In this document: in pieces, positions 20,688 to 31,087 of the stretch
How positions within the stretch are numbered: position 1 is the first letter of the stretch
How the letters are laid out: each line of letters starts with the position of its first letter
Source: Panulirus ornatus
Taxonomy: Eukaryota; Arthropoda; Malacostraca; Decapoda; Palinuridae
Reading direction: 5' to 3'
Length of the DNA: 64,000 bases
Assembly: GCF_036320965.1 (NCBI RefSeq)
Contig: NC_092261.1
Span: forward strand, 16,475,646-16,539,645
Program-made: the position numbers and the translations under genes
The notes under the pieces: generated by a model
Database searches by the model: none
The model's input: the letters and a program-made list of their open reading frames with translations, nothing else
What the model was told of the DNA's origin: nothing

Positions 20688-21770
20688 TGTTCACCATTTC
20701 CCGCGCTGAAGATGGTAGCGCCAGGAACAGTCGTGAAAAAGGCTTCATTCACTCACATCCATTCTCTAGCTATCTTGGGTAATGCACAGAAACCACAGCT
20801 CTCGTCCACAACCAAGCCTCACATACCTTTCCATGGTTTCCCCCGGCTGCTTCAAATACCCTGGTTCAGTCTACAGGCATCAAGTCGCTCCAGTTCACTC
20901 CAACCCCTACAATCCCTTCACTCTCCTGCATGGTCAGTCCTCGAGAACTCAAAACCTTTTTCACTTATTCCCTCTATCTCCAGTTCGGTCTCACTCTTCT
21001 TGTCACCTCCACCTATGTCAACCTCCCCTCACTCATTCTATTCGTATGTCGGAACGATTTCAGCACATCCTCTTCAACTCTCTCAACAATACTCATTTTA
21101 TCATCAGACGTCTCGTTCACCTCATCAATACTTACTCGATCAACACTCCTCACACCACATACTGTCCTCAAGCACTTCTTTTCCAGCATACTGACCTTTT
21201 TGCGGATATTTTCGTTTACAGCCCATGTTTTCCATCCCTGGAACACATTAAGGACGACCATATCTTCAAACATACCCATCTTATGCCTCCCTCTCCACTA
21301 ATTCCTCAAAACTCCGAGGATCTTTACCCTCTCATCCACCACAACTCCCATGGTTCCATTCACTGCCACTGCCATTCCAAGGTAACTAAAACACTTCACT
21401 TCTCTAAGTTTTCTCCATTCAAACCCATAATCCCCCTAACAAGTCTCTCTGCACTGATAAACTTAATCATCCCGATTTCAACATACTCGCTCTCAACTTT
21501 CTCCCTTCTCGCACTCTCAAACTCAGAAACCAACATCAGCAGCTTCTCAGTCCAATCTGCCACCAGCACCGTGTCATCAGCAAACAACAACAAATTCATC
21601 CCCCTGTCCCTATCCCCTCCCCAACAACGGACTGTACACCCGCTCCTCTCTCCAGGACCCTAGCACCCACCTCCTTCAACATCCCCATCCATAAACAGAC
21701 CAGACAGCCACGGTGACATCACACAGTCGCGCCGCAAACCCACCCCGTCTCAGATTCATACCGAACCTAA
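20688..21770 (-). mobile_element. LINE-A relic, reverse transcriptase C-terminal half and 3' UTR
   Basis: The 3' end lies at about 20688 with the LINE-A tail on the minus strand (GGCGCTACC...GCGCGGGAAATGG). Moving up the minus strand, a 3' UTR is followed by decayed coding sequence. MGMFEDMVVLNVFQGWKTWA lies near 21279-21220 and LRTVCGVRSVDRVS follows it. The active-site box LLFADDTVLVAD lies near 21590-21555. A diverged counterpart of the GLRQGCVMSPWLFN block lies near 21750-21700. The order is collinear with the better copy at 35434-36561. Stops and frameshifts are frequent. Plus-strand frames across this region (20782-21663) are shadows. Confidence 0.8.
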
Positions 21771-21803
21771 AGATCAACAAAGAGTTGTTTTTATGCTCTT
21801 ATA

Positions 21804-21899
21804 AATAAATAAAAAAAAATCATCAAAGTCTTAATATCTACCTAAGTAGATATAAATAAAAAAAATCATCAAAGTCTTAATATCTACCTAAGTGAGATA
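21804..21899. repeat. direct duplication of about 48 bp
   Basis: Two copies of ATCATCAAAGTCTTAATATC followed by TACCTAAGT, offset by about 48 bp, each preceded by an A-rich run. Confidence 0.85.
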
Positions 21900-23322
21900 C
21901 GTAATCAAAGCATCAAAAACAGAGTGCTTCCGCTGCAAGGCAAAGGCCCATGAGAAGATTAACCTCTCCTGCGTTTATACCGTTATTTCAGAGTTTAGAG
22001 AAGAAAAAAAATGAAAGAGGAACTTTTCTGACAGAAGTTATTTATGGCATATCTTTCCCATTAAATACCCAATCATCAAGCTAATGGTATTGAGTACCGC
22101 AGATAGAAAATGCCATAAGGAATTTACTTGCATTCATAATCCAAAAGGTTCTCGTCCCAGTATATTTACAGATACTGAACATTTCATCCAAACACCTGGG
22201 ACTCAAGTCGAGGCTAGAGACTATTATCTACAAGCAATCAAGTTCATTAAGTCTGTAACGAGCCCAGATCCCGTGGCTTAACCTGGGAAATGAGGGAGGG
22301 AGGAGGGAGGTGGTGGGTGCCGCCTGTCTTGCCACTTACCATAAACCATAAGCGAGACACGAACAAAATCCGCGGACGAGATACCACGCCAGGAGCCGCC
22401 GCGCCGCCCCAGCGAGGTAAGTACAATAGGCTGGAGTACATGAGTCACACCGTCTGAGACCACAGCCAAGGCCACGACAATCCTTTGTGTTTGCACAACA
22501 CTTGAACGAGAATGTAACGTCCTACACAAACACATCTCACAAGAATGGAATGCTGCATGTCCGTCAAGACCATGAAATAAATAAAGAATGAAATACAAAA
22601 GACGCCATCAGACAGCGCCAAGCCAAGGAAAATGGGCAAAGACGCAAAGAAAACAGAACGTTTCGATCGCGGGTTATAAACCTCGGATTTCTTGCAACAC
22701 TCAGTCCCTGGCTGTAGACATCTGCATATCACAATCTCTTTCATTAAACGTCTAATCTTAAGGGGGTCTTCACAGTCCATCTAAATATTCCACAATATCA
22801 GTATATCATTGAATAACCATGAACATAAACCAGCAGCGGGCGACCTGCCACCCGTACTTCAACAGTAACATACAGGGGCCCCCAAGGTAGCAGCGGGGAC
22901 TACGGTAAAATCCAAAGCACAGCGGATATTAACCTTATAACTTCCTCAGCCAGTTGCCAAAACGCTCTAACAGATTATCGGGAAATAGATTACCATCGTA
23001 AACATCCCGGAACAGTGCATACATAAACAAGGTAACATTTTTATATTCAGAATTCCCAGCTGGGTTCAGTCAGGAAGCTGGGAAAGAGATTGTGCTACAC
23101 ACAACCCAGAAAACAGGATATGTAACGGGGAATTAGCACTTAATCTGAAGAAGAGTCTTACCAACGAACACAGTCATAAAGGTCGTGAGGGTGTGAATCA
23201 CTAGATTCGTAAGATCACGACAATAGTCGAACAAAATTATTACAAAATTGTCTTTATTAGTATTTTTCGTTTATATGAACCACAAACCGCCAGCAGTGAC
23301 AAAATAGGTCATTAGTGCAGGG

Positions 23323-23326
<4 letters not shown>
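21900..23326. other. unique sequence, no gene recognised
   Basis: Mixed composition with frames up to 111 codons but no recognisable protein. Confidence 0.4.

Positions 23327-23384
<58 letters not shown>
23327..23384. repeat. (TA)n microsatellite
   Basis: About 29 units directly before a SINE-like copy. Confidence 0.97.
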
Positions 23385-23387
<3 letters not shown>

Positions 23388-23613
23388 CCCTGGGGATAGG
23401 GGAGAAAGAATACTTCCCACGTATTCCCTGCGTGTCGTAGAAGGCAACTAAAAGTGGAGGGAGCGGGTGGCTAGAAATCCTCCCCTCTCGTTTTTTTTCA
23501 ATTTTCCAAAAGAAGGAACAGAGAGCGGGGGGGGCCAGGTGAGGATATTTCCTCTAAGGCCCATTCCTCTGTTCTTAACGCTACCTCGCTAACGCGGGAA
23601 ATGGCGAATAGTA

Positions 23614-23616
<3 letters not shown>
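23384..23616 (+). mobile_element. SINE-like element, full-length copy
   Basis: ATCCCTGGGGATAGGGGAGA at the start and CGCTACCTCGCTAACGCGGG then AAATGGCGAATAGTATGA at the end, running straight into (TA)n without an A tail. A short G run (GGGGGGG) interrupts the GAGAGCG block near 23527. Confidence 0.9.

Positions 23617-23664
<48 letters not shown>
23615..23664. repeat. (TA)n microsatellite
   Basis: About 24 units directly after the SINE-like copy. Confidence 0.97.
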
Positions 23665-23666
<2 letters not shown>

Positions 23667-24455
23667 GTGACGATAACGTGTTCCTGGAACAATACACAAA
23701 TGACGACAGCACAACACTGCTTCTGTCATCATACCCCCACTAAACTATTCATCATTCCGAAATACATATATCAAAGCTTTGAAAATGACCAAATGAAAAC
23801 TAATGTTACCTAAAGAATAAATTGCCTCAACACACAAACACACAACACACACACACACACACGCGTTCTGATGTACTGCCTCGATAATAAACACCAGTTT
23901 CCAAGGCATATAATAATTAGCGAGCTGTTGGGCAGACCCCACACCAGCGTACCTAGTGGAGCGCAGAGTGCGACACGACCCAGCCCTGGAGTTATCTGAT
24001 CCTGCGGTGTGTTAGCAATAAGCGAACCCCCCCCTGACAAAGGCCCCTCGCTTAACAAGTCCCCGAGGAGAGTCTGTACGTTACACGTTAGTGGAGGTGG
24101 CGCCGTGAAGACATCTTACATACGTATCTATATTAAATATTCATGAATACCTTGCGAGTTTTAGGGCAAAACAAGGTGATAACGTAACGTATCAGAGCTT
24201 GCTGCGCGTGCGCTCACGGACCTAAAAGGAATAAAAACAAGCGATCTTACGCAATCTCGTCCTTCAACACGTAACTTACAGGAAAGATTTCAGGAGTGGG
24301 TAGAGCACGGGCCTAGCCTGGCTGAGGACCTGGACCAGACAGACAACGTCGCCTGCAAAGTCTACGGTCGCTGTTGACGCCTCACCAGCTGCTCTTCATG
24401 TCCGCTCAACGCTTCGTGTTCCACTCAGGACTTGTATTTCGACTGCTGAGTCTGA

Positions 24456-24457
<2 letters not shown>
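23665..24457. other. unique sequence, no gene recognised
   Basis: It contains an interrupted (CA)n tract near 23830-23862 and nothing else recognisable. Confidence 0.4.

Positions 24458-24534
<77 letters not shown>
24458..24534. repeat. (TA)n grading into (CA)n
   Basis: (TA)n at 24458-24524, then five CA units. Confidence 0.95.
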
Positions 24535-24672
24535 AGTCAACGGGAAATGAAACACGATTAGTTCCCAGGTGCACTTTCGTGTAATAATCACATCATCAGG
24601 GGAGATACAAGAAAGAAATATAAATGTCAGTTGATATACAACGAAGAGACGTAGCTAGGACGTCATTTCGGT
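24535..24672. mobile_element. foldback family 1, left half only
   Basis: The sequence matches the left arm of the element at 12073-12355: CGGGAAATGAAACACGATTA, TTCGTGTAATAATCACATCA and ACAACGAAGAGACGTAGCTA. It then passes directly into a family 2 element instead of its own right arm. On the minus strand CTGATGATGTG is followed by ATTATTACACGAAA. Confidence 0.75.
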
Positions 24673-24738
24673 GAAATCGCAATTCGGCAGGAGTTCAGAT
24701 GAGTTTATCTAACATGTATTTTTCAATACACAATACGT

Positions 24739-24785
24739 GACATATTTCGGGGAGACAATCCGCGTCATCAGGTGCAAACAGTTCA
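24739..24785 (-). ncRNA. degenerate hammerhead motif (left arm)
   Basis: On the minus strand CTGATGA (24771-24765) is followed by a GCGGA/TCCCC helix II with one mismatch, then GAAA (24748-24745) and TATGTC. It retains the core boxes and the GTC site, but stems I and III are poorly paired. This is probably a decayed sister of the motif at 24844-24900. Confidence 0.45.
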
Positions 24786-24843
24786 TAAAGTTTATACCTT
24801 TAAGAACGGCATGGTGGTAACTGGATGTTGGGATTTAAAACTA

Positions 24844-24900
24844 TATAGTGTTTGCACCTGATGAAGCGGATTGTCTCCGCGAAACATGTCGTACACTGTG
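24844..24900 (+). ncRNA. hammerhead ribozyme motif, type I topology
   Basis: Every conserved core box of the self-cleaving hammerhead is present. CTGATGA lies at 24858-24864. Helix II is GCGGA (24866-24870) pairing perfectly with TCCGC (24876-24880) around a TTGTC loop. GAAA follows at 24881-24884. The cleavage triplet GTC is at 24888-24890, with predicted cleavage after 24890. Stem I forms from AC (24856-24857) with GT (24891-24892), then a TTGC bulge, then AGTGT (24847-24851) with ACACT (24893-24897). Stem III is only two base pairs, A-T and C-G, inside the palindrome ACATGT. Known short-stem-III hammerheads of retroelements can act as dimers, which this would allow. Activity is not shown. 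Confidence 0.8.
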
Positions 24901-24999
24901 TATTGAAAAATACATGTCAAATAAAATCACAGTAACTACCGAACGGTTATTTAACCTTCATCAATATCATCAAGGACTAGTTTTAACATCTTCATAACC

Positions 25000-25972
25000 G
25001 CGGGGAAAAATCAAGCATGAAACGTCCCAAGCGCTTTCGTGTAATTCACACCTTCAGCAGGAAACAGAAAATGTGGATAAATCAGTACATGGGCCAGTAT
25101 ATACGGACACTGAGAGACGGACTGGTGGTGTATGGTGTTTGACATTTCTGGGGTCACCTTTTCTCATAATCTTTTTACATGGTCAAAACACATTAAGCTT
25201 GCCTATGGCAATACTATCCATTATATGAAGTCCTGAATTCATGGATGGAATGTCTAAGAATATCTCTAACACAGCACTAAGATGTAACTTAGATGTTTCA
25301 CTAACAAATCTCTCAGGAAAGGAAATCATATAACTGTACAAAGCCAAACTTCCTCGTCAGAGAAAGAATCCTTTAGGAGTGTCTTTAAGTGAATATTTTA
25401 CCCTAGTTCCTTATCTACTCAAACCTTGAAATGTGAACGTAGCCTTCAGCTTAAATTAAAAACTCGCCAGACAATTCATTTGGCTTTATTGACAAAGTAC
25501 CTCGCAAGAAGAGAAATATAGTCAATACAGAACAGACGTGTAAGGATCCCTCTGCCAGAATTAATGAAATCATACAGTATGAGAACTGGACATGAGTGTA
25601 CTGCTATGTTTATACGTGTTGAAAGTGATACTCATGTAATTCTTTTATCAATAGAAATATTACTGAATCTTCTCGGACTTATATACAGGCACTTGTATAA
25701 TGAGTATTAGCATGGATATACATAACTTGGCGGCTTTGTCGTAGGCAAGCGCTGTAAACAGCTCAATATATCTTGATTGTGTGTCCAGTTTAGGACAGAC
25801 GGTTCGACTACTGCCAGATATCAAACACAATACATGACCGGGAGCCTCGCTCGCACTGTCCATATATACTGACTGTGTTGCGATATATCTTCATTTCCCA
25901 TTTTTCTCAGATGTTCAATTACACGAAAGCGCTCGGGACGTCTCATATTTCATTTTTCCTTATGGTTATCAG
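25000..25972. mobile_element. about 970-bp element with hammerhead-like terminal inverted repeats
   Basis: The left terminus (about 25000-25052) is the approximate reverse complement of the right terminus (about 25917-25972). Both carry AATTACACGAAAGCGCT followed by a CGGGACGT-like word and a TTTCATTTTTCC-like stretch, at roughly 80 percent identity by eye. The termini are related to the ATTACACGAAA arms of foldback family 1. The interior is AT-rich, with no long frame and no recognisable reverse transcriptase or GIY-YIG nuclease. (TA)n follows directly on the right. It is probably a non-autonomous or gutted Penelope-like copy, but that is inference. Confidence 0.55.
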
Positions 25973-25974
25973 CG

Positions 25975-25975
<1 letters not shown>

Positions 25976-26045
<70 letters not shown>
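25976..26045. repeat. (TA)n microsatellite
   Basis: About 34 units between the inverted-terminus element and a SINE-like copy. Confidence 0.97.
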
Positions 26046-26047
<2 letters not shown>

Positions 26048-26267
26048 TCTTTCTTTCATACTATTCGCCATTTCCCGCATTAGCGAGGGAGCGTTAAGAG
26101 CAGAAGACTGGGCCTTTGAGGGAATATCCTCACCTGGCCCCCTTCTCTGTTCCCCCTTTTGGAAAATTAAAAAAAAAATGAGAGGGTAGGATTTCCAGCC
26201 CCCCGGTCCCTTCCCTTTTAGTCGCCTTCTACGACACGCAGGGAATACGTTGGAAGTATTCTTTCTC

Positions 26268-26271
<4 letters not shown>
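26046..26271 (-). mobile_element. SINE-like element, near full-length, minus strand
   Basis: The reverse complement shows GGGGAGAAAGAATACTTCCA at the 5' side. It has AAAAGGGGGAACAGAGAAGG in the middle, and GCTCCCTCGCTAATGCGGGA then AATGGCGAATAGTATGAAAG at the 3' side. (TA)n flanks both ends. Confidence 0.9.

Positions 26272-26330
<59 letters not shown>
26272..26330. repeat. (TA)n microsatellite
   Basis: About 29 units between the SINE-like copy and the palindrome. Confidence 0.97.
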
Positions 26331-26333
<3 letters not shown>

Positions 26334-26359
26334 ATTTAATTTCAAACTGCGTGGCAGGT

Positions 26360-26443
<84 letters not shown>

Positions 26444-26474
26444 ACCTGCCACGCAGTTTGAAATTAAATCTTTA
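26329..26474. repeat. perfect inverted repeat around a (TA)n loop
   Basis: The 34-bp arms 26329-26362 and 26441-26474 are perfect reverse complements (core CAAACTGCGTGGCAGGTACA). The 78 bp between them are pure (AT)n, itself self-complementary, so the whole 146 bp can form one uninterrupted hairpin or cruciform. Perfect arm identity implies either a very recent event or an assembly or sequencing foldback. Confidence 0.9.
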
Positions 26475-26617
26475 ATTGAATAAACCGGAAACTAGTTAGT
26501 GTGGACACGGCGGAGGCCCAGAAACACGATCTGTGTCAGCGTGGTGTTCTGTTCTTTTCGCCTACACGTTTTGTTCTTTTTCACATTTGTTATCCCACGA
26601 CGGATTCCTGCCGTTAA

Positions 26618-27133
26618 TTACCTCCTTGTCTCTACGTATCTATTGCTTAGATAGGAGGGCATGTCCCTCTTGGACGCCTCCACCACCTTCTCGCGCAACA
26701 TCTTAACTCGTTGCAACTTGCCAGCCTTCAACTGTATGCTTCGCGCATACTTGTTTCTCAGGCACCTCTTATCTCCACTGTTAGCGCCCTCCACCTCGTC
26801 CCAGACAGCAAGAACATATCGAGGCGATAGGTTGAAAGAGCGGGTCTCGGAGCTGAGCAAGGACTCGCCTGGATCAGCCCTTATATGACACACGCGTCTG
26901 GATGAAGAAGTCCTCGGAGGCTGTACCGGTGTGGCTTCTGTCACCCCGGATCGTTCCTTCTCCTTCAGGAACTGGATGGGCTTCCCGATGCCACACAGTA
27001 AAGCACTGCCAGCCCCAGTGTGCGCTGCTGTTGTGCTTCCTCCCCCAGCACACGTATCACCCTCTTTTGTGTCTCGTGCCAGTGAGCTGCTTGGTTTGAT
27101 CGCATGTCTCAGGATTTGCCGAGGGTTTGTCGC
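26618..27133 (-). other. 172-codon open stretch without an ATG start, possible exon
   Basis: On the minus strand the frame is open from just after a stop at 27136-27134 to the stop at 26620-26618. There is no ATG before codon 100 or so, so if real it would be an exon or a 3' coding end. The C-terminal part is lysine/arginine-rich with a helical look (KYARSIQLKAGKLQRVKMLR, EKVVEASKRD). The N-terminal part is Gly/Ala/Ser-rich. The sequence is not repetitive and not from the LINE families in this window. I recognise no domain. A chance open frame in GC-balanced DNA remains possible. Confidence 0.22.
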
Positions 27134-27136
27134 TTA

Positions 27137-28330
27137 CCCCCACGCACACACACGGCCCAAGCCTCTGTCTGATTGAGCCACTCTACATCATTGGAGATAT
27201 TTGGCTGTAGACAAGTATGGTGAAGCACATACTTCGGTGAGGCACTAAAATCTCGAAGCTTCACTTCTAGCAGTTTAGGCCAACAGATTTCTCACTTCCT
27301 GCTTCGTACAGTGTCTCCATTCGTCCAGGTGGGGTTAGGTTAGTCTACTTCCTTCATGTGCCATCCCGCACGGTATAGCGTGGGAAAGACATTACATGCA
27401 CGACAGATATGTGGATGGGCGGCTGTTCTTACTATCCTTTTCTCTGACCATCGTTATCAACTCGCTCTTCCAACAGTTTACATTGCTTTCATCGGTAACA
27501 GTTTGTCCGACATGAAGTGCTCACTCCACCCTGTTGAAGAAAACCCGCACAACCTCCTCCTGTCCCAGACGTAAAAATGTACACTCAGCTGGCTCGACCA
27601 CCTAACCATAGTTCCATCGGGTGCAAACGAGGATGGCCTCCTCTGGCTCAGCCTCCATATCCTCTTGAGCACGACGGTGCGACCCTTCAGCACGACTGTA
27701 CGACTCTTCAAATACGACGGTAAGGCCCTTCGGTACACTGCCTCAGCTGGCGTGGTCAAGAACGCTTCTTGAGTGCGGCAGACCGACCCTTTGAGAACCC
27801 CATTAACCCTGATCTCACCATAACATCACCATTCACTGTAGTACACTAAGCATAAGATTATAAATGTACCAACACCGTATATCACCTTTATCAATACCAA
27901 ACACTAATATCTTCCGACACCCCTAAAAGAAAACAAAGTCTATTTACAAGGACTGATATACAAGATACCTAATCCACTTTAATTTGTTACTGGTAATAGG
28001 TTGTAGATAGCAACCTTAAAACTGTTGCTCATTCTCTCATTCCCTTTTTAGACTTATCTTACGCCAAAGGTGAGGATCGAGGAGATGGAGGAAGTATTCC
28101 TTCAGCCTCTTCCAGATCTGTGACCGGAGCCTTCGACCCAAAGAGACATAATATTTCACGTAAGTATCTGGGGACACAATTCGAAATGCACTGATCGCTC
28201 GAGTTCGGAGGCTCGGGTGTTGGCAGAGTTTGGGAGTTGGGAGGCAGTCAGCTGTGGGGAATAAAACATTTTCCGTGTCGCGAGGGAGGCCAAGAGCTGC
28301 TGCTTGCTGGTGCTGCTGTTGATTACGGGC
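27137..28330. other. unique sequence, no gene recognised
   Basis: Short frames only and no tandem structure apart from a small ACGGT(G)CGACCCTTC-like doublet near 27674-27740. Confidence 0.4.
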
Positions 28331-28339
28331 CGTGTTAGT

Positions 28340-28510
28340 AACGGCGCCCTGCTATGTGTTACACCTCCTCCTCCTCCCCTTCTTCTTACTGCTTGATGGC
28401 ACACCAACAACGCTGCTGCTGCTGCTGCTTCTACTACCTCTCATGCATTTCTTACCGGCTACTATTAATGTTTCTACTGACAATATTGCTGTTGCGTTTC
28501 TCGCTATTAC

Positions 28511-28541
<31 letters not shown>

Positions 28542-28560
28542 ACTGCTATCACTGTCCAGA
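28340..28560. repeat. (CTC/CTG)n trinucleotide-rich tract
   Basis: CTCCTCCTCC near 28365-28380 and CTGCTGCTG blocks near 28413-28432 and 28508-28542. Leucine- and alanine-rich frames here follow from the repeats. Confidence 0.85.
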
Positions 28561-28889
28561 ATTACTCTTACTGCCACCACACAGTTACTCCCACAACCAT
28601 TACTGTAACTAAAACCACCTGTTCCCCTCACACCCCCCCTCCCATTGTAACTGTAACCCTTCCCGATGCCATTACTGCTGACACGACTCCAACAACCACA
28701 GCTGGAACAACCACAGCTGAAGGTGCTTACTGATGCCACAACCTGGTATTGTAGACACGCTGGCTACCCTTGCTACAAGTACCGATTCAGCCCGAGCTCC
28801 CCTTGTGTTACCGTTAATAACTGTAATAGCCGCTTCAGTTTGATATTAAGCCACTGTTGATTCTGCAGTTGCTTAGCGGTACGATCTTA

Positions 28890-29480
28890 CGATGTTGGTG
28901 GCTCTGGTTGGTCATGGTGTTCCTTACATGATTGGTGACTGTGGCTTACCATCAACACAGGTGAACAAGCACCACAAACGATCCTTAGCTGTAGTTAACC
29001 GAGGCTTAGTTTGTACCATCGTAACACCATTACTGCAATCACCCTCACCATTCCCATCACCAACCAACACTCTAACGTCACGCATAGCAGCTACTACCGC
29101 TACTACTACTACTACTACTACTATACTTCTGCTACTACAGTCCTTACAACTACTACCACCAATACAACATTCATCGCCAACCACCACTATGACCACAGTC
29201 ATCTCCATCAACACCATCACCAATATCTCAACCATCGCCAAGAACACAATCACCACCACAACATCCATCGCTACAACCATTATCTCCATCACCTCCATCA
29301 ACACCACCAATGTTAACGCAGCCACTCCATCCCCCCTTCCACCCACCTACAACCACCTACAACACTACAACCACGGCTACCGCTATCAGAGCCATCACCT
29401 ACACCATCACAATCACACTACAACAACCACTACTACTACTACTACTACCTACTACTACTACTACAGCTGCCGCCGCTTCG
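28890..29480. repeat. (ACT/ACC/CAT)n-rich tract
   Basis: Imperfect trinucleotide blocks, strongest near 29090-29125 (ACT) and 29410-29465 (ACT/ACC). The 311-codon plus-strand frame (28892-29827) is Thr-rich low complexity running into (TA)n, so it is not annotated as a gene. Confidence 0.75.
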
Positions 29481-29748
29481 TATTCAACGCCAAACTTCTA
29501 TTGTTAGGAGAAGCGAATGTCGGTGACGCATTTCTTGTCGTCCCCTCCGTCGCTCCTTTGCTCGTCCTTGATGGGGCGACCGTGGAAAACTCTCGAGTCG
29601 TCCGGACGACAAAACCCGTCATTCGTCGAGACAATGACTGGTTTACACAATGGTGGTTTTCAGCTGTTTCAGACGTGACTTTCTTCACTTTACTGTTTCT
29701 TTTCTGGTTATTAGAGGAACTGAATTTTCAACCCGCACTTATTGTTAC

Positions 29749-29751
<3 letters not shown>

Positions 29752-29813
<62 letters not shown>
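29752..29813. repeat. (TA)n microsatellite
   Basis: About 31 units at the 3' end of a minus-strand LINE-A copy. Confidence 0.97.
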
Positions 29814-29815
<2 letters not shown>

Positions 29816-31044
29816 GCCTTTTCCTGAGCTAGCGAGGTAGCGCCAAGAACAATCGAAAAAATGGACTCATTCGCTCACATCCACTCTTTACCTGTCACGT
29901 AAAATGCGCCGAAATCAGAACCTTCTGTCCACGACCAGACCCAACAGACCTTGCCGTGGTTTCCCCTACCGGCATCATATGTCATGGTTGGATCCTAATA
30001 ACCTCTCTCTTCACTGGGTAAACCTAATAAACTTGCTTTTATGTACATTTTTTCTCAATTTCCTCCTTTCATGCACTTTCCCAAATTCAAACCACCAGCT
30101 TCTGCAGTTTCTCCCTTGACTCTGCGGCCATCACCGTGTTATCAGCAAACAACAAACCTCGCAGTCCCACCTCCCCCCAACAGACTACATACCTGCTCTT
30201 CTCTGCAGTGCCATTACATTTACCTCCCTGACCATCCCATTCACAAACAAATATAACAGTCACAGTGAAATCACACATCCCTGCCGCGGGCCCACCGTCA
30301 TCTGAAACCACTCACTCGCCTCTTTTCTTACTCGCACACACGCCTTATTTTCCTGATAAAAACTTTTCACTGCTTCCAGCTGCTTTTCTCCCAAACAACA
30401 TATTCGCCACACCTACCACAGAGCATCTCTATCAACCATATCATACGCTTCATGAATGTCACATACAAATCCCAATTTCTCCAAGTATTTTTCACACATT
30501 CTTCAAATCAAACATCTGATCCACACATCCTCTACCACTCCCGAAGCCACGCTGGTTCTCCCAAAGCTGAAACGCTGTGCATGCCAGTCACCAAAGTCCT
30601 ATACAACTTTATAGGCACACAATTTTATACCTCTCTAGTTTGAACATTCATTTTTGTCCCCTTGACTTTACACAGTGGCACTATACAGCCATTCCGCCAG
30701 TCCTGAGGCTCCTCACCATCAAACACACACACACACACACATGCATTAAAATCCTAACTGATTTAACAACAGAATCACCGCCTTCTTACGATATTAAATT
30801 GTAATCCCAGCCACTTATGCTGCATTGCCGCACTTCATCTTACGCAAGGCTCTCACCAACTCTTTTCTTTTCGCCAAATCATATTCCATGACTCTCCCAC
30901 TTCGCATATCTCCATGTCCAAAATATCCCACATCTGACACCCTATCATCTAACAGATATACCAACCCTTCAATTATTCATTTTATCTCCTTCTCACCTCA
31001 TTTCAGCCTGTCACCATCTCCCTACTGGCCTCCTTCACCGATAT
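29814..31044 (-). mobile_element. LINE-A relic with reverse transcriptase fingers and palm, 3' UTR
   Basis: The minus strand ends in the LINE-A tail (GGCGCTACCTCGCTAGCTCA) next to (TA)n. Its body gives decayed reverse transcriptase pieces in order. A KMKCGNAA-like segment lies near 30845, EEPQDWRNGCIVPL near 30715-30675 and TFMKRMIWLIEMLCG (a frame-shifted EKAYDRVDRDALW equivalent) near 30460-30415. RQGCVIS lies near 30280. The active-site counterpart LLFADNTVMAAESREKLQKL lies near 30150-30095, with Asp replaced by Asn in FADD. Much of the region between the active site and the tail is deleted compared with 35434-36745. It is clearly dead. It extends the family further upstream than the plus-strand copy. 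Confidence 0.75.
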
Positions 31045-31087
31045 ATTGACATATGGTCAATAATGCTAACCACTGCACCATGGAGGC

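Larger units (their letters stand above)
24680..24930. mobile_element. foldback family 2: inverted pair of hammerhead-bearing arms
   Basis: The left arm (about 24694-24795) is the reverse complement of the right arm (about 24850-24929). Both contain TGTATTGAAAAATACATGT next to a hammerhead-type box set, and a short non-repeated centre separates them. A related element lies at 37855-38076, sharing the left-end word AATCGCA.TTC.G.AGGAGTT. It is non-coding. Hammerheads in inverted terminal repeats are known from Penelope-like retroelements, and that assignment is inference. Confidence 0.75.

Noticed and set aside
20782..21663. 293-codon plus-strand frame as a gene
   Set aside because: It is the antisense shadow of a LINE-A reverse transcriptase relic on the minus strand.
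28892..29827. 311-codon open frame as a gene
   Set aside because: It is Thr/Ile-rich trinucleotide low complexity that runs into (TA)n at its end, with no domain or conserved pattern.
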